This document shows, piece after piece, positions 45,401-58,544 of a DNA stretch of 64,000 nt (position 1 is its first letter; every line of letters starts with the position of its first letter). Source of the stretch: Alopecurus myosuroides. Taxonomy: Eukaryota; Streptophyta; Magnoliopsida; Poales; Poaceae. The stretch is taken from NCBI GenBank assembly GCA_028641055.1, contig CM054058.1, forward strand, positions 234,525,551-234,589,550, read 5' to 3'. The translations under genes were made by a program, and so were the position numbers. The notes under the pieces were generated by a model, which ran no database searches, was not told the DNA's origin, and saw only the letters and a list, made by a program, of their open reading frames with translations.

Positions 45401-46511
45401 CTCTCTGAATTGCTTTCCCGCGTTGGTCGCAAGGGGCATCCTGCTGCGAGTGGCAGTACCTCTGCAGTTCCGTAGGATAGATTTTTTTTTTACTTTGCCC
45501 GTCGATGTAATGAACTTTGGGATGTATTCCCGTATTTTGCTTTTAATCGAAGTGTTCTTTGATGTCTAAAATGCCTGATTGTTTGCGATTGACTGTTATG
45601 AGCTCCCGATGGGAGTATCCCTCGAGCACCTTATAACTAGGTGGTATGTTTCTCGAGTGGGGTCTTGTAGTGTATCTGAACTTGCTTCATTTCCTTCCAG
45701 GTAGTGGGTCCTAGCGCAGAGTCTTCGAGTGGATCTGCTGCGCGAGTGGATCCCCCTGTTGCTGCTGCTAGTACATTCGCCTTGCTCCGTGATCGCATCG
45801 CGGATGGCGAGTGCAAGCTGAAGGCTTTGCGTGGAGTGGCTGATGTGGCTAAGTCAAAGCAAAAGTTTGCGGCTGAGCGTGAACAGTTCATGATGGAGGA
45901 GCTGGCAGCTGTTGCCGAAGACATGCTTTGTAAGCCTGCGAGCCCCCTAGCACTTTGTTGTTTGCCTCCTTTTCATCTTTAACCCTTTGTACTATCTTTT
46001 GTAGTTGTTGAACCTGACGGTCCGTGTGAAACGCATTGGGTGGATAATCATATTGCCCATGAAGCGGGTAGCTCAAAGACGCATGCGAACAACTTCTGGT
46101 CCGACCGCAGTCGAGGCTTTATCTTGGCTACTTTGAAGTATCGAGTTGGCCAGGCGAAGATGCTTGTTGATTCTTGTCGTGAAGCTCTGTCATCTGTGCA
46201 CAAGAATTTCTTTCCACTGGGTGCAGTTCCAGAAGGTTTGAGCGATCTGCTAAGAATCTTTGGTCGGGTAGGGGAAGTGCGCGAGTGTGTCCGCCAGCAG
46301 CTTATCTGCGGATCTCAAGTAGCGCTTGCTTTTTTTCGGATGTGGCATCCTGAGGTCAATTTTTAACTCTATGGCTAGGCTTCCCAATGCTCCAGTCGAT
46401 TTTTCTCCTCATTATGGAGTCGTTCAACCCGCAGCGAAGGAGATCATTCGACTGACTTCTGAAGAGGTTGACCAAATGCTGGCCGAGGCGACTGCTCGTC
46501 GTCATATGTAA
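42482..46511 (+). pseudogene. Antisense multi-exon ORF of element C (putative gypsy-type transposon domain)
   Basis: Begins MAGGKKRGAAASS. Exon 1 contains the plant domain labelled 'putative gypsy type transposon' (Pfam Transposase_28): SRGLSFPLHPFLLGLLYVYG and LPPNAIQHISCFIVLCE. Introns with good borders: 43462-43552, 43906-43992, 44222-44503, 44619-44695, 44930-45002, and probably ~45475-45703 and ~45930-46004. The exon at 44696-44929 encodes a coiled coil (LEAELESTRKELESSRK); later exons are helix-rich and end ATARRHM at 46509-46511. Damage: TAG replacing W in exon 1 (codon 31), a C-run shift near 42640, another near 42890 and one near 43130. It converges on pol, whose stop is ~300 bp away. 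In Tat elements this product has no established function. Confidence 0.7.
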
Positions 46512-46808
46512 TTATAGGATGTGAATATCCTGTTACCTTGTACAGTTCACTCGAGAATTTGTAAGGTTTTTTATAAGGTGTGAACCTTTTTTGTACCTTG
46601 TGTTTGTAAATTTTCATCTAATGCTTAGTTAGGCGTAACCCCCGTGCGTTTTGGGGTGTATACCTGTTGTTTTAGCATGTAAAATGAAGAAACATGAATA
46701 GCTATGGTTGAAGAACCATGTGTTTTTATTGATATGTTTGAGAAGCCATGTATTTCCTCGAGCTACAAAATGGCTAGTGTAGCCTTATTTTTTGCGAATA
46801 GGATAATC
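46512..46808. other. Gap between antisense gene and pol 3' ends
   Basis: AT-rich spacer between two convergent genes, with taatta and ttttttataagg stretches that could serve polyadenylation; nothing else seen. Confidence 0.4.
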
Positions 46809-47937
46809 CTAAGGATAGAACTTGCGGAGATGCGCAACGTTCCATGGATTGGAGTAAATGCCACCGGCCTCCGGGTTCTTCAGTCGATATGCGCCGCCTG
46901 GGATAACTTCATGCACTATGAAGGGTCCTTCCCATGGTGGCTCGAGCTTGTGTCCTTCCTCTTGCTTGAGCCGCAGCACCAGGTCGCCTACCACGAAAGA
47001 TCTATGGCCTATGGTAATTGCGCAGTGATTGCTGGTATACCGCCGATCTTGCGAGTGCAATATCGTGAATTTCATCGAGTACGTCCACGTCTTCTGCGAG
47101 AGCTTTGTTTGAGTTTTCTTCGATGTACGCAACAACTCGGGGAGCGCTTAATTTTACATCTTCGGGTAGGACGGCCTTGGCTCCGTAGACCATGAAAAAT
47201 GGCGTATAGCTTGTTGACCTATTTGGCGTTGTGCGAAGGCTCCACAGTACCGAGGGTAACTCCTCTGCCCAGTGCCCTACTGCTGGGTTTAGGCGATCGA
47301 GTAGCCGCTTCTTTAGGCCAGCTGAAACTAGTCCATTGGATCGCTCGACTTGACTGTTAGTTTGCGGGTGAGCCACTGAGGCGAAGCTGAGGGTGATTCC
47401 TTTTTACTCGCAGAATTCCCGTGTTTCCTTCACTGTGAAGTTGCTGCCGTTGTCGGTGATGATGTTGTGTGGTATGCCAAACCTGCACACAATGGATTCG
47501 ATGAATTGAACGGCGCATTGGGCGCTGGCAGAGGTGACTGACATAGCCTCGATCCCCTTCGTGAATTTGTCGACTGCTACGAGCAAGTGCGTATATCCTC
47601 CGGGTGTCGACTTGCATAGCGGCCCCACCATGTCTAACCCCCATTGTGCAAAGGGCCAGGCGATTGGGATCATGTGTAGTTCTCTGGCAGGGGTGTGTGG
47701 CTTGGGCGCGAATCGTTGGCAAGCATTGCACTTGTCGACTAGGTCTTTGGCATCTCTGGCCGCCGTAAGCCAGTAGAATCCTGCCCAGAAAGCTTTGCCC
47801 ACGATTGCCTTCCAGCTGGCGTGGTGTCCGCAATCTTCTTGGTGTATGTCTCGCAGCAGCTCCTTGCCGTCCTCAGGTGCTATGCATCGCTGCAATATTC
47901 CTGATATACTCTGTTTATATAACTCTCCGTTGAGCAC
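46809..47937 (-). pseudogene. Integrase of element C
   Basis: Read from 47937 to 46809. The N-terminal zinc finger is visible as DIHQEDCGHHASW and CNACQRFA (H2C2 type). The core shows WGLDMVGPL, IITDNGSNF and QVERSNG, giving the D-D-E triad. A C-terminal GPY/F-type module, LEPPWEGPFIVHEV then GGAYRL, is followed by a short tail ending LRKFYP. A TAA stop near 47404 after FCE, and a frame change between 47135 and 47002, break the frame. The sequence is Tat-like (APEDGKELLRDIHQ start). Integrase inserts the element DNA; this copy cannot make an intact protein. Confidence 0.85.
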
Positions 47938-48024
47938 CCGAAAGGTTTTGGTGCGTCGTACTATTTGTCGGGCCTCGCAAACGTCTGCTGGGAGCTGCTT
48001 GTGGGACGAGTACTCGAGGTATTT

Positions 48025-48830
48025 CTACGTCCAGACTGGCTCGACCAGAAAAACTTGTCCTGAAATGTTGTGGCCGAGCTCGATAACATCGGTTTGCGGG
48101 CTGACGTCCGTCTCCAATGCTGCGGGTGCTTCTGCTGGCTTTTTGACTTTAACTGAACGCTTGATCATCCGCTCGAAGTATATTTCAGGTGGTATGGGTG
48201 TGTTGGTAGACCCCATGTTTGCCACTTTATCTGCTTCCTCGTTGCTAGATCGTGCAATGTGCTTTAGTTCGCACCCTTTGAAACTTCCTTCGAGCAGATT
48301 ATACATGTCTCGAGCAGACACCAGGTACCCGAGAAGTTGTCCTGCAGGGACGCCAAAGACACATTTGGTCGGGTTGAGCTTGATTCGGTATGCGTTCAGC
48401 GCGTTGAATGTTTCTCTGATGTCGTCGAGGAGCGTGTCCTCTACTCGAGTCTTGATGACGATGTCGTCAATGTACACTTGTATATTCTTGTCAATGAGCT
48501 TGGCAAGGCATTTTTGCATGCAGCGCTGATATGTTGCGCCTGTGTTCTTTAGCTCGAAGGGCATTGTCGTGTAGCAGTAGACACCATGAGGTGTGATAAA
48601 CGCTGTCTTCTCCTTGTCCTCCTTTTTCATCCTGATCTGATTATAACCCGAGTAGGCGTCCAAGAAGGAGAGGCGCTGGCAGCCTGCTGTGGAGTCCACA
48701 ATCTGGTTGATCCGTGGTAGTGGGAAGTTATCCTTGGCGCAGTGTTTGTTAACGATGTGTAATCGATGCACACGCGAAGGATGTCAGTATTTTTCTTCGG
48801 GACCAACACCGGGTTTGCTAACTAGGTGGA
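48025..48830 (-). pseudogene. RT of element C fused to an RNase H remnant, truncated by B
   Basis: From the B boundary at 48830: VPKKNTDILRVCIDYTSL, a frame change near 48750, then NFPLPRINQIVDSTAGCQ, LDAYSGYNQIRM and catalytic YIDD (IQVYIDDIVIKT). After LLGYLVS the reading frame jumps directly to ARDMYNLLEGSFKGCELKHI and SSNEEADKVANMGS, which are the end of RNase H. The RT connection domain and most of RNase H are therefore missing, but the frame is kept (junction ~48310). A stop follows VEPVWT near 48025. The start of RT, protease and gag should lie beyond B. Confidence 0.82.
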
Positions 48831-51800
48831 TGTAAGGACCCCAGACCGGCAGTCTGAAACCCTACGTATGCATACATTCACGATCCCAGAAAGATCAGTC
48901 GTGAACAACATACAAAGTTGGCACACAGAAATACATCATCCATTACACGAATACATAAAGGTATTACACAAAAGATCACATGATCAAGTTTAACGCAACT
49001 GCCACATGGGGCAGGCAACTTATCAAACACAGCGGAAGACAAATAAAACACAACGTAGTTGAGCCCAAGTCACGCCTTAACCTACAGGCTGCTGACCCGG
49101 AGACGATCCTAGTTCGCAAAGCCGTCAGCTCCGTACTTCTCTTCATAGATATCCTTTGGAGACTCCTTCTCCAAATCTGATAAGTAGATACCAGGGGCGA
49201 AACCATAATGAGTACATTTGAATGTACTCAGCAAGACATCCATCATGTCACTTACCAAACATGCAAATATGCTTATATGGTGGAATAGGTAGGCTATAAA
49301 TATGGTTCACTATCAATGGTGTTCATATATGATGACACCATAGTTGCAGTCAGGTTATTCTGTATCTTTGTTGAAGAAGATACTTCAGAAGAAAATAATA
49401 TAGTTTATTTCTCTTGTCGATATCACATGTACAAGAGGTTTTGTTAAGTTTTGTTAAAGAAGGTTTTCTCTTTGCAAAACTTCTTGGAATCAGTTTCCAG
49501 AATTCTTGCTTAGAGTACAAAAGGTTTTCTTTGCAAAACATTTTGTTTTGTATAACATCATCTGGCTTTTCATCATCGACGATACCTCCACGGTATAAGT
49601 TTCCATTTCCTTTCCGAACTTCACAAGTTCAACACTTCCTTTCCAAAATTTCCCTTTCAAAAAACTTCCTTTTTGAAAACATTGACACAATGCTAGCTAC
49701 ATGGCCATTCAACTGTCCATATCCGAGGACGCGGCTTCTTCGAAAAAGTTATACTCTGCAGAGGTGTACACATCCACCAGATCCAGTACACCTCCCGTGA
49801 ACAATCACGGACTGTAACAACAGTATGTAAACATCAGGTATCTGATCATAACCATCCACTATGTTCAAGCTAGAATATGCCTATCTCTCAGTTGAGTTTT
49901 ACCACATCCCCCGGCACCGAGCTAATCCCCGCCAAGCCAGGATGCCTCATCTGATGCGACCGGAGGGAAAATTAATCCCACACTTTATATGCCTCCACTG
50001 ACGACATTCGGTTCGAGGGTACGACGCCCCTTATAGCAAGTGAGATAGCACACACTAATAAGAACAAACTTCAAGTTAAGCCCCGTGCCCATGTTGGGGT
50101 AGGGTGGCAGTACGGTAAAGGTTGTCCGGCGAAGACTAGGTTATGTGTCATTTTTGAAAACACCACTTTCTCAAAAATGACCACTTCCACATTCCTCCGG
50201 AGAACAAGGATCCGCCTTTTCTCCGGGTTTTTCCGTAAAGCCTTTGTTTCGTAGAATCACAATTTTAGGGTGTCCACTTAGGGACTAGTATATTTGATGG
50301 TATTAAATACCATATGGTGGCTTATGGGCTTGGTATTACCAAGTTTAAACTACTGGCATGATAGTAACCTATAATATAGTATAGTAGTAAACTCCACATC
50401 AAAAATAGTTTTGATAATCAAGTTTTTGTAAAACTTCAGAGGTAAGACATGCATGATAGATAATGGTAAGTATTGTATCAGCAAGCATCAGGATGGCTTG
50501 CCTGGTATCTCCTTGTGTCCCTGGTTTTTGGAGTGACTGGAACTTGAAACAGAGCTTCACGACACTTCCTTCCTCTTCGTTTTCTAACGCCGTAAAAGGG
50601 ATAAAGGACACACATTCAGAACCAATCAAGGCAAGCAACCATACATAATAATACATACAGCAAGGAAACTAATAATAACCAATCACACATTTAATAATGG
50701 AGCAAACAATCAAACAAACACACTTGGCAGAAATGCCATTTAATAAGACAGCTTAAGGTTGGAGGAACATATCTCACAACCTTAATATCATGGATTCAGT
50801 GGGTGTGCCACTCTCATACCAAGATATTAATAAACCCAAAATATACTTAGTTTCACAAGGGTGAGACTACTAAAAGTATATAAAACATGCACAATAATTC
50901 TTATGGCAATGGTCTATCAACCAAACCACAAAAAGAAAAAGGTAGCTATCTTACTAAGTCTAAATTCACATCAAGAATAAATAAGACACATGATTTGCAA
51001 AAGTTACTTTTACAAATCAGTGAGCCTACATAAGTGCAACAAAGTAATAGACTCATCACAAAACACACAATTTCTCATAGTAAGGACAATAGAAATAATG
51101 ACTAAAAGGAAGAATCCTATAGACATGCTTCTACTAAAAGTTGGCTATGCAAGCATGCATAATATGTAAAATACTAACATGAAAACAAGGAACCATGTTA
51201 TCATTATGGTAAATGAAAACATGTCTTTATGCAAGGATACATAAACATCTACCAAACACAAGTTGGCAGGAAAAATAATTTAACACAAAAACTGCTAAGG
51301 AAACTAGTACTACTCAAACATGAAGAATCAATGGATGGATTTCAATCAAGTAATTGAAATACAACCAGAGGGTCCATGTCATAAAAAAAGGAGTGAAAAA
51401 CACCTATACTTGCTATAGCAAAAATATCCCATTTGATAAAACAAGACATCAATTTGCAGGGCAACTCCTATATACTAGTGGTAATAAAAAGGGCATTACT
51501 AGAGGAATCAAACAACACTCCAAGAATGTATTTTTCCTAGCAAGCCACACATGATTACAACCACTTACAAACAGAAGCATACCCATTTTTGTTTAGCACA
51601 AAAATTCCCAAAGCAAAAATACTAGGCACTCATTTGTTATGAAACTACATAAGAGAAATGCATCTAGTTTGGGGAAATAATGTTTCCACCAAAAATGCAA
51701 TGAAACCAGTGGGTGTTCCACTAGCATATCAAAGCATTAAGAGGTCATAAGGCCTCTGGTCATACTTGCTAAAAATTAACAAAAACCTAAACTAGCACCT

Positions 51801-54800
51801 AGTGCAATAACAATACTAGCAGAAAATAATAGGGTGCAAAAATAAGCAAGGCAATGCTACTCATGCTATTGTTTTCACACATGTGAAAACTCTAGGGATA
51901 AAGTACTCATAACAACATAATAAAAATGCTACTGGTCCTATGGATACAACACAAAATTATGTGGCTACACAATCACAAATGTTCATGTCAAAAATTCCAC
52001 ACATGAGGGAATTTTTCCAAACATCCTCATAGTTATGACAAAGCTAATAATGCTTTTCTACCAACTCAAATGCAATCTAGCAGAGGTGATAACAACACCA
52101 AATCAGTACCAATATGGTACTGGATCCAATCAACAAATCCAAGTGTTTGCACATAATTTTACCACTCAAAATTATATGCAAGTATTAAACTAGAGAATAA
52201 ACATATGCTACTAATATAAATCCTATCTCTTCTCCACTCAAGTCCACACAATATAACATGCTAAAATAGCTAAGTAATACTTAGAAAGCAAGTTCACACA
52301 ACTTATACATGCTAGAAAACAATATTGCAACACAAAAATATCATCACACAAATTAATTAACTAAAATGCCAAAATGGCAGAAACAGGTGAAACAAAGATC
52401 TGTCCACCAAATTTTCTAGGATGCTCTAAAAATTAAACCCTTCTAGGTTTGGATAGTCCTAAACATATACAAGACCATCCAATTTGGTTTGCATCAAAAT
52501 TCATCTTTAATTAATTTATAAAAATCACCAAAGTGCTCTCTGGTGTTTTACCAAATTGCATGCCATTTCAAAAATATTAGGAATTTGGAAGCAAGGTTAA
52601 TTGATCCTGTTAGGAAATTTCAAGGGCTTTCCAATGCAATTGGCCTCACTTCATTCTGAGTTGTCAAATAAAAATGGTGCTCATTTTGGTGTTTCTGGTA
52701 CCTGTTGCCAAATCATTTTTAATTTCAAAAATGTTCATCCAAAAGTAGATCTACAAGTTGGAGGTGGTTCATATTTTGTTGCTTTACATCTGTGAATTTT
52801 GGTTTGGTAAAATTCATCTTTTAAGTTGGTTTTTAGAGCCAAAAGCAAACAGGTCACAATCTGTCAAAAATAAATGGAAAAGAAACAAGACTTGGGCCAG
52901 ATCTGCCAAATGGGCCGGCCAGGTCAATTCTCACCGCGAGTGGATCTACCCCGAGCCGCTGACTCGCGGGCCAGCCGCCACGCGGGCAGCCACGCGGGCG
53001 AGCGCTGGGGCCACCGGCCGGTTTGACTGCATCCACGCGGGGTCAAGGGATGACGCGAGCGTGACCTCGCCGTGATGTCACTCGCCGGCGGGAGACAACT
53101 CCGGCGAACTCGATCCGGCGATTTCGGATGCCATTTCGCAAAAATAAAAATACCAAAACGCTTCTCTCATCGAGGGCTACCGAACAGAGGTGGGCTCGCT
53201 TCCGGGGAGACGCCGGAAGGCAATCGGCGACGACGGCGACGCGACGGCCGGAAAGGAGCACGGCGCCGCCACGCTCTAGAGGGAGAGGGAGAGGGGAAAG
53301 AGTACGGCGGGGAGCGCCTTCTCACCATGAGCTCGAGGAGACGCTCGGAGAAGGAGGAGGAAGCTCGTGGCGGCCGGAATCCGTCGCCGGAGCTCGTCGG
53401 GCTCGGAGAAGGGAACGGGATGGCGCGGGCGCCACGACGTGTTTCGGCCCGATTCCTTGTGCACCGAGCACCACCACGACAAGGCGGAGCCAATGGTACA
53501 CACGGTTGCCGACGGCGAGGTCTCGATAGGCCGAATCGACGGTGAGGCAAAACTAGGGTTTCGGTTTGTTCCTTTTTTGAAGAGAGAGAGAGGGAGAGCT
53601 CTAGGGGGGAGAGAGGGAGCAAGCAGGGGACACTAGCACATGGGGGGGCCTCTTTATCCTCGAGGAAACCTTCTACTCGAAGGCAATGGCTAGGTGTGCT
53701 GTTTGCTACAGAGAGCTAGAGGTAGCAGATGACTCAGATTTCATTTTGGTCCCTGGGAAATTACAAGTAGGTCCTTCTCTTCTCTGAAAATGGATGTTTT
53801 CCCTAAGCAAACAAAGTCAAAATTTGAAATCCTTTTGCCCAAAATTCTTATTAGTTGAGATGTACAACATATATGAAAATTAGATCAATTGGATAAACTT
53901 TGTAATTCAAAGTTGTTCAAATTTGAATTCTTACATAAATGGACATTGAATTTATTAACCTACTTAGGAGCTTCCAAAAATGATAATTTTTGGCACACAT
54001 TCCTTATTTGATGTGTCCCTTATGTGGTAGAAAATTCAAGTCATTTTGAGTTACTTCATAGAACAAACTTGTTCAAATTTCAAAAAGGTGCTGTCAAGAA
54101 AACAGGGGTTTTTGGCAACTTAAATTATTCAAAAACTTGTGACCTTTTGGTTTTCATCCTTATTTATGATATAGAGCATGTGGTATTTATTTCATGGTAT
54201 TTGGAAAAAGTTTGTAGAACAAACTTGTTCAAAATCCCAATTGTTGCTGTGGAGAAAAACCATGTTTTCAGGACTTTAATGGATTCAATTTTTGGTCTCC
54301 TCTTGTGTGTGTTCCTTATTTGATATAAGGAAGCAATGTTATTAATTTTAGATCATTTTAAGAAAGTTTCCAATAGTAACTTGTTTTAGTTTTCTGTTTC
54401 TAGAAATATTGGAATTTCTATTTAATAAGGCACTTGGCTTTTCTTTAACAATGCTTTGCCAAAATATTTATGTGACTAGAGATAGCAAGTCAATGCTCTC
54501 CAATACCTTTGTTTTTAAGCTTGCAAGGTTGGAAAAACATTTGATAAGATTTTGGTGAAGCATTTAAGAATGCCTCTTTTTCTGATAATCTTTTAGGGAA
54601 ATTTTATTAAGTGTTTCCTCTTTCTTAATTTAGGTCTTGGAAATAATATTCAACAAATATGGGATTCCTAAGATGGTTTGGAAAACTCTTTGATCAATAT
54701 TTACTTTAGAAAATATTGCCAAAGTCATTGGAACAATATGTTGAATATTTTTAGTTTACTGCTTTGCTATCTTATTAAGTTTGTTTTCAATTTCTTAGCC

Positions 54801-54929
54801 ATGTAAGATTATATAATTAGTTTGTTTGGTTGCACTTAAACAACCACAAACAAACACAACCAAGGTTTATTAGTAAAGAAATTAGCAAAACAACTGTGTT
54901 AACAGGTATTCCAAAATTGGGATGTGACA
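48831..54929 (-). repeat. 3' LTR of element B (6099 bp)
   Basis: On the minus strand it starts TGTCACATCCCAA and ends GGGGTCCTTACA. Contents mirror the A LTR: GC-rich leader at 53650-52900 with a possible TATA-like ggataaagagg (53662-53652), a donor-like catg/gtgaga near 53325, exon-like block near 50590-50500, and a terminal block near 49190-49090 whose frame is broken by a 1-base loss. Long open frames in the GC-rich leader on either strand are compositional. Confidence 0.92.
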
Positions 54930-54968
54930 AGTCTTCCCCCCTTAAAAAGAATCTCGTCCCCGAGATTC
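54930..54968 (-). promoter_or_regulatory. Polypurine tract and hairpin of element B
   Basis: On the minus strand: gaatctcg (54968-54961), loop, cgagattc (54956-54949), T-run, then aaggggggaagact (54943-54930) directly before the LTR. Same arrangement as A. Confidence 0.78.
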
Positions 54969-57900
54969 GCAAGCGAGGACTAAGGGAGGGCCAACAAACA
55001 CAATGTTAGTGTTGGAGTGCCGGTGCTTCCCCCCCTTGACTTTTCTTGGGAGGTGGGGCACATCCCTAAATTTAGCAAATTTAGTTTAAAAATTTCTCTA
55101 GCTATCAATTTACTCAACCACCAAATTTTTAAAAATTTCTGATAACGTCACTACTGCCAACTAGTTCCTTTTAGTGCAGAACTACCTGGAAAAGTACCGT
55201 CAATTATTACATGAGTTCCTAGCTATATCCCACATATTACATACCACATATGGAGTGGTGTACCACCCTCATAACAAGGTATATAAGAAGCTAACAAAAT
55301 AGCTTGTGGGTGCAAAGGTTAGGTTGCTAAGGTAAAATAAACAGATAGAATAATACCCATGGCAGTGGTTATTACCCACCACAAGCAACTATCACTTTAA
55401 TATGTTCATGATTTTAGTTGGATGTTTTAGTTTCATAAGATACTCTTAAGCACAATCATAACACCAGTATAAACTCATGCTAAGGTAAAACATTTAAACA
55501 AAATCCAATAAGCAAGCAAACAACACCACAGATGAATAGACTATTTATTCACTAGGTTACTGTTTATTAGAGGTTTTGGAATCCATCAATCATGAACAAT
55601 TTGCAAACAACCAGTAGCTAAAAACCAATGAATCCAATCATAAAGGTACCTTAAAACACCATCTTTACACAAGATAAAACTCCTATTACACAGGCATAGA
55701 AAAATAGGACTGCACAAATAACATACTAGTATGAAAAATCTACACCAGCATGCTATAAGAGATAATCATATCCTATAACCATAGAACATGAAACTAAATA
55801 ATTCATGGCATGATAACAGAAGTAATACTTCCTAAACATGCTATATCAACAAATATACTCATAAAATAAAAAGAGTGTAATACTAGAGCAAAAATCACCA
55901 TTTTCTAGTGGTGAAACTAGTTTCACTCTAGAGGAGCAAACAATTTCTATCATGATGTTTAAACTTAAACAAGCAAGTCATGAATATAAGTGTAACTAAA
56001 TAACAGTACACAAAACTTACTCATGTTAGTAAGCACAAACATCAAAACAATTCCCATGAAACAACTATTAAACATGCATAAATTAATTCTAGCAATTTAT
56101 GTTTTTCTTAAACAATTACTAGCAAACAAGCAAGGTATAACTCACACAACCAGTAGCTATGAAATTAATGAAAAGTTATAAACCTTTTAAAAAATCCGTA
56201 CACTCAATTTAAAATCATTCACAAACAATCTACCAATCAAGAGGAATTTATTTTATGTGCGAACAATTTAATTTTAGCACACGATAGTGAAACATTTCTT
56301 AACATGATACCCCTAAGGAATATTATGCTAACAAAAGGATCACACCTAAACATATTAGTCTTTACTAATAAGAGATAAACTTCTCACTTTCATAGGTGAG
56401 AACAAACAATTATATTTTCCATGGTGGAAAATAGAAATCAATCACATAGTGAAACATGCTATTTTCACACAGGTGTATGGTTGGGGATTTTCATCCTCAA
56501 GCCAAAATGCAATGGGACCAGTGGGCTTTGGCCTACTAATACCAAGTAAAAATAGGTACTAAGCCTCTGGTTACTCATGAAAAACTTTGCACACAAGATA
56601 AAAATATACGGCTATTTAATTTAGTGAGGCAATACTAGTGCATAATGATAGCAATGCTTACACATGCTTTATTATTAAGAGACATGCAAGCTAATAGAGG
56701 TACAAGCATCAAAATAACAGTACCTAAATGGTACTGGTCTCAAGGAAAACATAGCACAAAATCTACTAAGAAAAAATATACACAGATCTTGCTCTCATAA
56801 TACTTCCAATTAATAAACTAGAAGGTAACAAATGCTATTTCATTTTTATTCGAGTTTTCAATCATGCACACACTTTCTAGGGTAGATTTATTGTAATAAA
56901 ACAACATAATAACAAGTCCTAACAACTCCATATAAGTTAGGAAGCAAGATTGAATAAAACATAAATTCATTTCAATCAAGAGCACACAAAGAAATAAAAA
57001 CAGGAAAACTGCTGTTTCCTAGAGCTATCATAAATGCTCCATCGTTCACTTAATTTCTAAACCCCAAATTTCATAGTACCTACAATGTCTACTAAAATTT
57101 GGTTTTCCAAAGTAGATACACCTGATATCTTGTTAAGTAATAAACGAATAGGTCATCATTTTATTTCCTCGTGACTTCTCCTTTTTACCAACTAGATTAA
57201 AAGGTGTCTTGAGTCACTTAATTTCTTGGTTTAGAAAGAGTTGTCAGTAGTTCGCATGCTTTGGTTAGGTGTCAACCTAAGATTAGACCAAGCATGTTAG
57301 TCTTGTTAGCTTTCTATTTAATCATGTTTGTCCGACAAGATACTACTAGTGTCATACGTCGAATATTGAACTGTGCTCTTTTGATTGGCTTGTCAGGGGG
57401 TTACGCATCATGGCATGTAAAGACCTCTTTTTCACCTTTCTCCAGAGGAGGGAGGTATATAGCTTTTAAAAGGGGATTTCTCTTGTTTGGTCTTTTAAAA
57501 GGGAACATAAAAAGTGCAACATTTAGCAAACAGGGCAAAAAGAGTCTTTTGCAAACAGACAAAACATAGAGGTTTAGGCCAGTATTGGTTGGTTTTCTTC
57601 ACGCCTTTTCTTCTTTGAGGGTTGTCGTTGTTGGAGCTTTTTTTTTTTGTTGGAGTGCATCAATGGTAGCAACGCTATCAACTCGTGTGGCTTGATGGTC
57701 CTCTATTATTAGGCCCAATGGTGCTTTCATTGATTGTGGGGGAGATGGTGGTGGTTCACGACGGGTGGCATTATGAAGCGAAAATAAGTATAAGCCTAAG
57801 CAACAAATTCTTGTTTTTGAATACTATACAAACATTTTTGCTTGCAAAAATTTAACACGAGGCGATTCAAAAACAAGAGCGGGGCAAGCACAAATCTGCA

Positions 57901-58528
57901 AAATTTGAGCACCCCACAATCATATAGAAGCCTAGATGAACCAAATTCTACACCACACAATAGCACAAAGTCCTACGGACACACATAAGCAAGCCATAAC
58001 ACACAAGCAAGGCTCCATTGGAGCTACGTCGGGGGATGATCCAAAATCCTAGAAGTGGCTGAAGAACTATATCTACTTCTGACCATCATCACTGTAGAGC
58101 TAGGCAATTATTTTGGTCTCTCGGGACATCGGCAAGTATAAAAGCTTTTGTATAGAAACAAGGTAATAGAAGTAAAGTTTTGATAAAACTTTATGCAACA
58201 ATCTGTTTTTGAAACTCCAACTATTTTCTGGACAGAAAACTTCAAAGACGAGAGATGTTTCAAAAACAGAGCGGAGCAGTTGCAAACAAGTAAGAAATAA
58301 CTCTTAACCGAGAGAGATACTAACTCTGTAAGGCCCGTCCTTCGAACCACTATTCAAGGACGCCCTTGATATGCATTTAGAATCTTTTGAAAAGATCAGA
58401 AGGAGGGGAAAATATACTAAAATTCCCTGAGATAAAAATAATGTAGATAGCAAATAGGTTTTTACTCAAAAATACTTTTATTTCCTATCTAACGTCCATG
58501 CTAACTAAGGTCTCCTAAGGTCAGGATG

Positions 58529-58540
58529 GCTCTGATACCA
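58529..58540 (-). promoter_or_regulatory. Primer binding site of element B (initiator Met tRNA)
   Basis: gctctgatacca on the plus strand, four bases from the 5' LTR at 58545; the same 12 bases as in the Tekay-type copies. Confidence 0.92.
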
Positions 58541-58544
58541 ACTC

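Larger units (their letters stand above)
40799..48830 (-). mobile_element. Tat-type Gypsy element C, reverse orientation, interrupted by B
   Basis: On the minus strand: RT (cut at 48830), remnant RNase H, integrase, then a 3' region with an antisense gene and a short 3' LTR (41289-40799). The antisense ORF between pol and 3' LTR is a known feature of the Tat lineage (maize Grande, rice RIRE2). Gag, primer site and 5' LTR lie right of the window beyond B. Several stops and an internal deletion show that it is inactive. Confidence 0.8.
54930..58544 (-). other. Interior of element B, non-coding
   Basis: 3.6 kb without any recognisable gag, protease, RT, RNase H or integrase motif on either strand. 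Collinear with the interior of A. Such conserved but non-coding interiors define large retrotransposon derivatives, which need proteins from other elements. Confidence 0.82.

Noticed and set aside
42482..46511. Host gene with introns on the plus strand
   Set aside because: It lies between pol and LTR of element C, ends tail-to-tail with pol, and contains the gypsy-type transposon domain known from Tat elements.
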